Assembly (NCBI GenBank): GCA_938027385.1
Contig: CALJBF010000002.1
Span: forward strand, 1 to 17,940
DNA length: 17,940 nt
Reading direction: 5' to 3'
Origin: an uncultured Porphyromonadaceae bacterium
GTDB taxonomy: Bacteria > Bacteroidota > Bacteroidia > Bacteroidales > Muribaculaceae
How positions within the stretch are numbered: the stretch's first letter is position 1; the number at the start of each line of letters is the position of its first letter. Below the pieces are notes generated by a model. That model did not search any database. It had not been told where the DNA came from and saw only the letters and a program-made list of their open reading frames with translations. The position numbers were made by a program, and so were the translations under genes. Below, in pieces: positions 1 through 6,798 of the stretch.

Positions 1-1
1 C

Positions 2-676
2 GAGACGGTTCCCTACCCCACCGGTACCGTGCAGGTGGAGATTGACCCGGCCGGTGTGCCCCAGTACGAGATCAAAGAGAACGTGGCCTGGGACAACATC
101 CCCTACACCGCGCGCCTTGAGGCGCTGGCCGAAAAGACACAGGCCGTATGTTTCGGCTCGCTGGCACAGCGCAATGTGGTATCGCGCAACACCATAAACC
201 GTTTCCTCGACGCCATGCCGCAGACCGGCGACGAGCTGGTGGTGTTCGACGTGAACCTGCGCCAGGGTTTCTACACCAAAGAGATTCTCTGCAACTCTAT
301 GAGCCGCTGCAACATCCTCAAGATCAACGACGAAGAGCTGGTCACCGTGAGCCGCATGTTCGGCTATCCGGGCATCGACCTGCAGGACAAGTGCTGGATT
401 CTCCTTGGCAAATACAACCTGAAGATGCTGATTCTCACCTGCGGCATCAACGGCAGCTACGTGTTCACGCCCGGCAACGTGTCGTTCCAGCCCACCCCGC
501 GCGTCGAGGTGGCCGACACCGTGGGCGCCGGTGACTCGTTCACCGCCGCGTTCATAGCCTCGATACTGCAGGGCAAGACCGTGGCCGAGGCCCATGCCCG
601 CGCCGTGCAGGTCTCGGCGTTCGTGTGCACCCAGAAAGGCGCCATGCCCATCCTCCCCGCCGAGCTGAAGAGCTGA
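2..676 (+). CDS. PfkB-family carbohydrate kinase, probable fructokinase (5' end outside window)
   Basis: This is the C-terminal part of a ribokinase/PfkB-family sugar kinase, a cytoplasmic enzyme that phosphorylates a sugar with ATP. The reading frame is open from the first full codon of the window, so the true start lies upstream; the GTG at 29 is internal. The family signature is the DTVGAGDSF motif (about bases 515-538), which holds the anion hole and the catalytic aspartate. Earlier come a FDVNLRQ segment (about 247-267), typical of fructokinase-like members, and a LKINDEEL segment. The frame ends at TGA 674-676, followed at once by a repeat-built hairpin. Fructose is the most likely substrate by resemblance, but the substrate-binding N-terminus is missing, so another hexose is possible. 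The GH13 gene downstream is convergent, so it is not in the same operon. Confidence 0.9.
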   Translation, partial: ETVPYPTGTVQVEIDPAGVPQYEIKENVAWDNIPYTARLEALAEKTQAVCFGSLAQRNVVSRNTINRFLDAMPQTGDELVVFDVNLRQGFYTKEILCNSMSRCNILKINDEELVTVSRMFGYPGIDLQDKCWILLGKYNLKMLILTCGINGSYVFTPGNVSFQPTPRVEVADTVGAGDSFTAAFIASILQGKTVAEAHARAVQVSAFVCTQKGAMPILPAELKS

Positions 677-677
677 T

Positions 678-726
678 ACATAAGCCACATAAGTCACATA
701 AGTCACATAAGCCACATAAGTTACAT
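678..726. repeat. 9-bp tandem repeat, five units (acataagyc type)
   Basis: Five consecutive 9-base units run from 678 to 722, followed by a partial unit to 726. They read acataagcc, acataagtc, acataagtc, acataagcc and acataagtt. The array starts two bases after the stop codon of the sugar kinase. Inverted copies of the same unit lie at 731-759, so the array also forms one arm of the hairpin listed separately. The unit-level regularity is read directly from the sequence. Confidence 0.85.
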
Positions 727-759
727 CTCTGTAACGTATGTGGCTTATGTGACTTATGT
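696..759. terminator. Bidirectional terminator-like hairpin between convergent genes
   Basis: Bases 696-724 and 731-759 form 29-bp inverted arms with a single mismatch and a six-base loop (725-730, atctct). The structure fills the gap between two converging stop codons: kinase TGA at 674-676, and GH13 stop at 770-772 on the - strand. Its position and symmetry suit termination from both directions. It lacks the usual GC-rich stem plus T-run, and the stem is built from AT-rich 9-bp units, so it may act as a 3'-end barrier or processing site rather than a textbook intrinsic terminator. Confidence 0.7.
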
Positions 760-769
760 TATGTATGTG

Positions 770-3022
770 TCAGCGCACGAGCAGACGCGAGGCGTGGCCG
801 GCAACGCTCACAACGTAGATGCCGGGGGCCACTGCAACCTCGGCGGTGCCGGTAACGGCGCCGTTGTAATAGAGACGCCCGTCAATGCCGGCAACCACAA
901 GGGTCTCACCTTCGAGGCCGCTGACAACCACAGCGCCCTGGCGTGTGCTCACGCTCACCGAGGCCGAGACAATCTCGCCCACAGCAGTGGGGGTGTACAC
1001 GTCTTTGTATTCTTCCCACGTGTATGTGCCGTGATGGAAGATCATCGACTTCCCCTGGACCCTGAGGCCGGTCTGGTTGGCACCGGGATATTGCCACGAA
1101 TCGTTCTTGAAAATCACATACGAGTTGCGGAACTTCTCGGGCAGTTCATAGCGGTAATAGCCGGTGTTGGTATCCTTTGTCATCGCGGGGGTGGCATCCC
1201 ACGAAGTCATGTTGGTGTTGTTGTCGATATAGACGTATAGCGAGGGGGTCCAGTTGCCGTCGTAATATACATAAACCGGTTTCTGCGGCTCGACTGTGGC
1301 GGCTGTCACGGTCATGGTCATGGCCTTCAGGTCGACGGTGATGTTGTATGCGCCCGGATCCACGATCCATGACTTGCAGCCAGAGGCCGACACATTGGCG
1401 GCATATTTGGTGACGGGCATTGCCGTGCCGAGGCTTACCGCCGTGCTTTCTGCCGGGGCTCCGTAACGGTTGGCCGAGGCGTTGAGGGCGTCCCAGGTCG
1501 AACCTACGAAATCAGAGAGGTTGAAATAGCATTTGGTCTCGTTGGCGGCGGCGGTGAATGTCACGCCGGTGGCAGTGTATTTTCCGTCGGCGTAGGTCAT
1601 CTCGAAACCGGTGCCCGGGGTCGAGCTCCAGCCGGCGTTTCCGGGGAGATTGCCGAGGATATAGAGCTTGCCCTGCACAGGATCAGGATCAGGATCGGGA
1701 TCCGGGTCGGGCTGTGTGCCGTCGTTATAGATTACGGCGATGCCCGATGAACCCACATTGCCCGAGATTGTAGTGGCGGTGACGGTGAACGTGCCGCCGC
1801 TAACGCGGTCGGTGTATGTGCCGGCGGGGCAGTATCCGCCGCCGTTTGCCACCGATACATGGCCGCTGCCCTTGGCCACGATGACGGCGCCGCCATTCTC
1901 GCGGGTGATCGAGCAGGCGTTGCCGCCATTCTCGAACCAGTCAGCCCTGCCGACCATCACGTTGCGGAATTTGTTGACCTCGGTCACGGCCTTGCCGCGA
2001 TAGGCGTCGGTGCCTTTGCCGACCTTGATGTTGTTGAAACCTTTGGTTGTAGGGCGCGCCAGATAGAGTGCGGTGGCGCCGTTGCGGCATGCCATGGCGG
2101 CATACGCGCGGTCGATGACCGACTGGTCTACGTTCTGCGACCATTCGTCGTTCGAGTATGTATCGTGGCTCTCGGCCCAATAGACGAGTTTTGTGTCGGG
2201 CACGCTGTAGTCTACCACCCACGAGCCGCCGTAGCCGTAAGGAAGACCGCCGTTCTCGCGGGCGGCTCCGTTGCTGTACTTGTTGTCGGTTACCGACATC
2301 ATCGAGGTGTATTCCTTGATTATCGAGGCGCTCGGGCCGGGGGCGTCAAGAATCTCGCCGTAGTGCCACACGCCGGGCACCGAGGTCACGGCCGACCAGA
2401 ATCCGCACCCTTCCGAGGGGAGGCCGATATGCTTGGCGGCATCCCAGCGCACACCTTTCACGCCGCAGTCTTTCAGGAATTCGACGTATGCCTTTCCCCT
2501 GGCTATTACACCGGCGTCTTCGGAGTTCACGTCGCCGTAGTCGCCGAGCTGACCGTGGGTGATCGAGTAGCGGTCGCCGTAGTTTATGCCGCCGTTCCAG
2601 CGCACGCGACCGTTTGCGTCCCACCATGTATCATGGTAGCCGGCTGTCTTGTCGACATGGTTTGCCACCACATCCACGATGACCTTGATGCCGTAAGTGG
2701 CGGCCTCGGCGCAGAGTTCGCGCAGGTCCTGTTCGGAACCCATCCCCGCCGAGCCCTTGAAAGCCAGGTCGTAGGGGCGGTATAGGTCGTGCCATGCGTA
2801 GCCCACCTGGATGTCGGGGCGCTGAAGGGGCGACAGCTGCACCGAGCCGAAACCTGCGGCGGCGATACTGGGCAGTTCGGCCTTCACGGTAGTGATGGGC
2901 CAGTTGAAACAATGCAGGATGTTGCCCTGCTGGATTTCGGGGGGCATGCCGTAATCGGCCGCCGTGCCTGTACCGAAGGCACACAGCGCCATCAGCAACG
3001 ACCACAAGAAGTTTTTCTTCAT
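770..3022 (-). CDS. Secreted GH13 alpha-amylase-like enzyme with C-terminal starch-binding modules
   Basis: This is predicted to hydrolyse alpha-1,4-glucans outside the cytoplasm. I chose the ATG at 3020-3022 (750 aa) because it begins a clean signal peptide (MKKNFLWSLLMALCAFGTGTA); an in-frame ATG 17 codons upstream would put a poor leader in front. The four GH13 regions are visible: DVVANH (117-122), GVRWDAAKH with nucleophile Asp194 (190-198), YGEILD with acid/base Glu223, and WAESHD ending at Asp287. After the barrel comes a DPDPDP linker, a beta-rich domain like SusE/SusF-type starch-binding domains, and a CBM26-like module (YVYYDGNW through GTYTWEEY). The last 70 or so residues resemble a T9SS-type sorting domain and end GIYVVSVAGHASRLLVR. 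There is no lipobox cysteine, so it should be secreted or T9SS-attached rather than lipid-anchored. It has its own promoter and probably is not part of the upstream PUL operon. Confidence 0.88.
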   Translation of the reverse strand: MKKNFLWSLLMALCAFGTGTAADYGMPPEIQQGNILHCFNWPITTVKAELPSIAAAGFGSVQLSPLQRPDIQVGYAWHDLYRPYDLAFKGSAGMGSEQDLRELCAEAATYGIKVIVDVVANHVDKTAGYHDTWWDANGRVRWNGGINYGDRYSITHGQLGDYGDVNSEDAGVIARGKAYVEFLKDCGVKGVRWDAAKHIGLPSEGCGFWSAVTSVPGVWHYGEILDAPGPSASIIKEYTSMMSVTDNKYSNGAARENGGLPYGYGGSWVVDYSVPDTKLVYWAESHDTYSNDEWSQNVDQSVIDRAYAAMACRNGATALYLARPTTKGFNNIKVGKGTDAYRGKAVTEVNKFRNVMVGRADWFENGGNACSITRENGGAVIVAKGSGHVSVANGGGYCPAGTYTDRVSGGTFTVTATTISGNVGSSGIAVIYNDGTQPDPDPDPDPDPVQGKLYILGNLPGNAGWSSTPGTGFEMTYADGKYTATGVTFTAAANETKCYFNLSDFVGSTWDALNASANRYGAPAESTAVSLGTAMPVTKYAANVSASGCKSWIVDPGAYNITVDLKAMTMTVTAATVEPQKPVYVYYDGNWTPSLYVYIDNNTNMTSWDATPAMTKDTNTGYYRYELPEKFRNSYVIFKNDSWQYPGANQTGLRVQGKSMIFHHGTYTWEEYKDVYTPTAVGEIVSASVSVSTRQGAVVVSGLEGETLVVAGIDGRLYYNGAVTGTAEVAVAPGIYVVSVAGHASRLLVR

Positions 3023-3136
3023 GATAACTGGTAAGAGGTGTAAAGAAATGTAAGTAAGTAAATAAGTTTTCATGGAGCCGCAGGGAACAAAATATCATAC
3101 CGCGCGGCACAGTCAGTCAATCACGACCCGACACTG

Positions 3137-3172
3137 CAAAGATAGTTAAAATTTATTAACCGTTAAAACAAA
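3137..3172 (-). promoter_or_regulatory. Bacteroidetes-type promoter for the GH13 gene
   Basis: On the - strand TATCTTTG (3144 down to 3137) matches the Bacteroidetes -7 consensus TAnnTTTG. A TTTG at 3172-3169 could be the -33 element, 24 bases upstream, slightly longer than usual. The implied start is near 3130, giving a leader of about 108 bases before the ATG at 3022. The -33 box lies in the T-rich stretch just after the terminator hairpin of the preceding gene. Confidence 0.6.
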
Positions 3173-3208
3173 ATGAAACCCTCCCGGTGCCGTGTGGCAC
3201 CGGGAGGG
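3165..3208 (-). terminator. Intrinsic terminator of the PUL operon
   Basis: Bases 3179-3191 and 3196-3208 are perfect 13-bp GC-rich inverted arms (ccctcccggtgcc / ggcaccgggaggg) with a four-base loop (gtgt). Read on the - strand, the hairpin is followed by a T-rich tract (tttcattttgtttt) running down to about 3165. It lies about 60 bases past the stop codon of the glycan-binding lipoprotein gene and separates that operon from the GH13 gene. Confidence 0.85.
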
Positions 3209-3269
3209 CCGGTAGGGTTATTCAGGGAACCGCCGTCAGGCGGCTTCCCCGATTATCCGTGGAGCGGGC

Positions 3270-5234
3270 TTATTCGGCGTGCTCCTGGAAGATGATGTCT
3301 TTTACGGTGATCTTGGTGCCCTGGGGCGCTCCGCCGAAGTCGAGAACCAGAGATACTGCCGTCATGTCAATACCGGGCATGTTGACCCACTTGAAGGTGT
3401 GGGTCTCGTCCATCACGAGATCCTTGCGGTCTGCGAAGTAGAAGATACCGTCGAATGCTTCGCCGCCGCTGTGCACGAGCTTGAAGGTAGCGCCGGGAAT
3501 GTCGTTGGTCGCAGAAACGGTGATGCGGAAATCATAGTTCTTGTCGACCGAAGTTGTCAGCGGGGTATGGAGTTTCACCTGGGCTTTCCACTGGTCGGCA
3601 CCGGGAGCCTCGGTGTACTCTACGGTGAAACCGTCGCCCTCCTGGGTGAAGACGGGATTGGCTACGCCGCCGCTCCAGTCTGCGCCCGAGGTCCACATCT
3701 CCAGGTCATAGGTGATGCCGTGCCAGAAGTTGAGTTCGCTGTCGATATCGCACCAGGTAACGGGTGCCTCGGGAACATCGGGCTCATCGGGAACATTGGG
3801 AAGCACAGTGCCGTCGTTGTTGGCGTGGTCCTTGATGACGATGTTCTTGACTGTGATCACTGCGCCCTCGGGGTTACCGCCGAAGTCGAAGACAATCTTC
3901 AGCTTGTCGGTATCGATACCCTTCACATCAGAACACCAGATCACGTGATCCTCACCGGCGGCCACAGCCTCGGTCTTGTTTATGATCTCGCCGACATCCT
4001 CAGGCTCGCCCTTGTCGTTGAGAGTCTCGTGAGTGGCCTTGAATGTCACACCGGGGAGATCCTTGTTTGAGCTGATGACCACAGACATGTCGTATGTCTT
4101 GTCGGCCGAAGTCACGATGTCGGTGAGGAACTTGAACTGTGCCTGCCACTGCTGGTCGGTAGCTCCGGGTAACGAGAATGTATAGCCGTTCTCTTCCACA
4201 GTGTAGTCGAACGGTGCGGGATAGAGTTCCCAGCCGCCGCCATGAGCGTAGAAGATGACCGGTTCGGCACATGTGGCGTTGCGGAAGAGGTTGTACTCGC
4301 TGTCGTACTTGAAGCCCATGAAGGGAGCCTCGCCCTCGAGACCGAGCTTGTAGTGCCAGGCGATGGTGCCATTGTCAATCACCAGGTCGACCATCGAGGC
4401 CGAGATCGACTGGATCTCGAATTTGGGGGCGTTGTAGGCCTCGACGTTGGGGAGATAGCCCATCAGCGTTCCCTGGGGGAGTACGAGATAGAGCTTGTCG
4501 TTCTCGCTGACGAGTGAGAAGGTGGTCTCCTGTTTCTCGGCGGGGGCGCAGTAGTCCTGGCCGTCGTTGGTGTTCGATGCCGAATAGGGGGGCAGGTCGG
4601 TGATGCCGGTGTTCACGTAGATCGTGCCGCTCGCACCCGGATCGTAGGTATAGGCACCGCCGTCGGCGGCCTCGGTCTTGCCGAAGATCATGCGGTTGTC
4701 ATAGACACCCCATGCGGCCTTGTCGTTGGGCTGTGCGCTCCACCATCCAAGTCCGTCAGTGCCGCTCTCGCCGCAGCCCAGGTGACCGGCCTCGTCGCGG
4801 GCGATCATCCAGGTCTTGGTGTCGCCGGCGGTCAGGCGCTGGATGTAGGGGCCGAAGTCTACCATGGTGTGGTCGATGACGATGTTAACCGTCTTCGAGC
4901 CGGTGCTGACGCCGTTGCGGTTGCCGACACGCACCTCCACGGGGTACTCGCCCTTGGTGGTGATGATGCCGCGCTTGCCGTTCTGCGTGGAGATTTCGGT
5001 TTTGGTGTCGCTCAGATGGATGTTCCACACAGGATAACACCCCTGGGCGTTGTTGAGCGTCAGGCAGTATTCGTTGGTTTCGGGGTCAACGGTCACCGTG
5101 ACGTCGATATTGGCGGCATCAGGCACGCCGTTGGGATCGAGCACGTCGAATTTTTCTGCCGTGCAGGCCGAGAGAACACCCAGACCCACGACAGCCACAC
5201 CGGCGCCCAAGATCGATTTGAATATCTTTTTCAT
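3270..5234 (-). CDS. Surface glycan-binding lipoprotein with PKD-like domain and two tandem duplicated modules
   Basis: This 654-residue lipoprotein sits where SusE/SusF or SGBP-B proteins lie in PULs, 19 bases after susD, and should help hold the polysaccharide at the cell surface. It has a signal peptide with lipobox LSAC (Cys24). Residues about 40-122 look like a PKD-type Ig fold. Residues about 126-310 form a Trp/Tyr-rich domain I cannot name (TWMIARDEAGHLGCGESG, GLGWWSAQPND). The C-terminal half holds two related jelly-roll-like modules, about 312-470 and 500-654, joined by an acidic Pro linker (PDEPDVPEAP). They share EYNLF/ELNFW starts, QWQAQFK/QWKAQVK, DLPGVTFK/DIPGATFK and VFDFGGNPEG/VLDFGGAPQG, so they arose by internal duplication. 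They resemble CBM4/9-type carbohydrate-binding modules. The ligand is inferred from the GH16 partner, not seen. No catalytic motif was recognised. Confidence 0.82.
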   Translation of the reverse strand: MKKIFKSILGAGVAVVGLGVLSACTAEKFDVLDPNGVPDAANIDVTVTVDPETNEYCLTLNNAQGCYPVWNIHLSDTKTEISTQNGKRGIITTKGEYPVEVRVGNRNGVSTGSKTVNIVIDHTMVDFGPYIQRLTAGDTKTWMIARDEAGHLGCGESGTDGLGWWSAQPNDKAAWGVYDNRMIFGKTEAADGGAYTYDPGASGTIYVNTGITDLPPYSASNTNDGQDYCAPAEKQETTFSLVSENDKLYLVLPQGTLMGYLPNVEAYNAPKFEIQSISASMVDLVIDNGTIAWHYKLGLEGEAPFMGFKYDSEYNLFRNATCAEPVIFYAHGGGWELYPAPFDYTVEENGYTFSLPGATDQQWQAQFKFLTDIVTSADKTYDMSVVISSNKDLPGVTFKATHETLNDKGEPEDVGEIINKTEAVAAGEDHVIWCSDVKGIDTDKLKIVFDFGGNPEGAVITVKNIVIKDHANNDGTVLPNVPDEPDVPEAPVTWCDIDSELNFWHGITYDLEMWTSGADWSGGVANPVFTQEGDGFTVEYTEAPGADQWKAQVKLHTPLTTSVDKNYDFRITVSATNDIPGATFKLVHSGGEAFDGIFYFADRKDLVMDETHTFKWVNMPGIDMTAVSLVLDFGGAPQGTKITVKDIIFQEHAE

Positions 5235-5253
5235 TTTCGGGAATGCTGAGGAA

Positions 5254-6777
5254 TTAGTAGTTGTTTTGTGTCAGAGTGCCCTGAGCCTGGTCGATCTCGC
5301 TCTGGGGGATGGGGAGGTATTTCTTCGACTCGGACCAGGTGTTGGTGCGGTAGCCGTAAACATCGGGAACAAGCACGGATGCGGCTTTGCCCGAACGGAT
5401 GAGGTCCCAGTAGCGTTTGCCCTCGCCCACGAACTCGAGGTGACGCTCCTCAAGCACGTTGTCGAGGTTGGCTGTCACAGAGGCCAGACCGGCGCGGGTG
5501 CGCACGGCGTCGAGGTAATCCTGGGCCGAACCGCCTGTGGCGCCGCGCAGCAGCAGCTCGGCGGCGTTGAGCAGAGTCTCCGAGTAGCGGTACACGCGCC
5601 AGTTGTTGTTCCAGTTGAGCTGTGCGTCGGCCTTCTGGTCGGCGTTGTTGCCCGAAAGGGCGGCATATTTCTCAAGGAAGATGCCGGTATCCTGGTAGCG
5701 GCGGTTGTACGAGAGACCGTCAATCAGGTTCGAGTTCCAGCAGGTGGCGTCGCGGCGCACATCACCCTCGGCATAGCGGTCGTAGGTCTCCTGACGCACG
5801 GGGCAGAAACCCCAGCCCTCCTCGTGCCCCTCGGTGCCGCTGGGCAGACCTGACGGGCTGATGAGTGTGGGGAGCACGGTGCCACCGGCAACCAGCGGGC
5901 CGCTCCATGAGCGCACGGCGTTGTCGTCGATGTAGTTGATCTCGTAGATCGACTCCTCGCACCATTCAGCCTCCTCTTTGAAGAGTGTGCCATAGTCGGC
6001 GTAAAGGTCGTAGTCTGGCGAGTAGATGATCTCCTTCATGTAGTCGAAGGCCTTCTGGAAACGTGCCTGGTCGTTCTGGTACATTACGATTTCGGCATAG
6101 AGCATGTAGGCCATTGCCTTGGTGACGCGGCCTGCACGGTCGGCGGTCTCGCGCATGGGGAGCGCGTCGAGTGCGATGGCACCCTCAAGGTCGGCGATCA
6201 TGTTGGCGTAGATCTCGTCGGCGGTAAGCTGGGGGTAGATGTAGGGGGCGGCGTCGGCGTTCTTGTCGAACCACACCACGTTGCCGTAGAATTTCCACAC
6301 CCAGTTGTAGTAGAACACGCGGAGCACACGCACCTGTGCTTCGTAATATGCGCGGTTCTTGTCGGTCATGTCGGGGATGTCGAGGTCATTGAGGTAGTGC
6401 ATCACGTCGTTGCAGCGCTTGATGCCCGAGTAGGCCTCGGTCCAGATGCCGCCGATTACGGCGTTGGGGCGTGCCTCGAAGTTCATCATCAGGTGCCAGT
6501 TGGCGTTGTCGCCTCGGTCAGAGCCGCCGACCCAGAGGTCATCGGCCATGATGTCTGACATAAGCATGTAGGGGTTGTACTCGCCCATGCCCCAGTCGGT
6601 CCAGTGCAGGGGGTCGTAGGCAGCCACGACAGCATCCTGCACGTGGGCGTCTGTCGAGAAGTATTCGTCGACAGGCATGTTGATCGGGTCGGTGACATCG
6701 AGGAACGAATCAGAGCACCCGGTCAGACCCATTGCGGCCACGGCAAGGCCGGCCGCGATATATAATGTCTTTTTCAT
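5254..6777 (-). CDS. SusD/RagB-family nutrient-binding outer-membrane lipoprotein
   Basis: The 507-residue product is a SusD-like lipoprotein, the surface lid of a SusCD importer that captures oligosaccharides. I chose the ATG at 6775-6777, because the in-frame TTG three codons upstream adds nothing and the ATG starts the signal peptide MKKTLYIAAGLAVAAMGLTGC with lipobox Cys21. Family features include the N-terminal DSFLDVTDP segment, the TPR-rich N-terminal half with IWTEAYSGIKRCNDVMHYL, and the C-terminal YWDLIRSGKA and YLPIPQSEI segments normal for SusD proteins. Length is typical. It lies 21 bases after susC and 19 before the glycan-binding lipoprotein, so the three are surely cotranscribed. 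The glycan cannot be read from this protein; the neighbouring GH16 suggests beta-glucan fragments. Confidence 0.95.
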   Translation of the reverse strand: MKKTLYIAAGLAVAAMGLTGCSDSFLDVTDPINMPVDEYFSTDAHVQDAVVAAYDPLHWTDWGMGEYNPYMLMSDIMADDLWVGGSDRGDNANWHLMMNFEARPNAVIGGIWTEAYSGIKRCNDVMHYLNDLDIPDMTDKNRAYYEAQVRVLRVFYYNWVWKFYGNVVWFDKNADAAPYIYPQLTADEIYANMIADLEGAIALDALPMRETADRAGRVTKAMAYMLYAEIVMYQNDQARFQKAFDYMKEIIYSPDYDLYADYGTLFKEEAEWCEESIYEINYIDDNAVRSWSGPLVAGGTVLPTLISPSGLPSGTEGHEEGWGFCPVRQETYDRYAEGDVRRDATCWNSNLIDGLSYNRRYQDTGIFLEKYAALSGNNADQKADAQLNWNNNWRVYRYSETLLNAAELLLRGATGGSAQDYLDAVRTRAGLASVTANLDNVLEERHLEFVGEGKRYWDLIRSGKAASVLVPDVYGYRTNTWSESKKYLPIPQSEIDQAQGTLTQNNY

Positions 6778-6798
6778 TTGACTCAAGTTTTAGATAGG

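Noticed and set aside
1679..1713. Short direct repeat (gatcag/gatcgg type) in the GH13 gene
   Set aside because: It encodes the Asp-Pro linker between the catalytic and starch-binding domains, a common feature of secreted enzymes, and needs no separate explanation.
1859..2785. 308-codon open frame on the + strand opposite the GH13 gene
   Set aside because: It is antisense to the catalytic domain with all four GH13 motifs in the other frame, has no recognisable motif and has no promoter.
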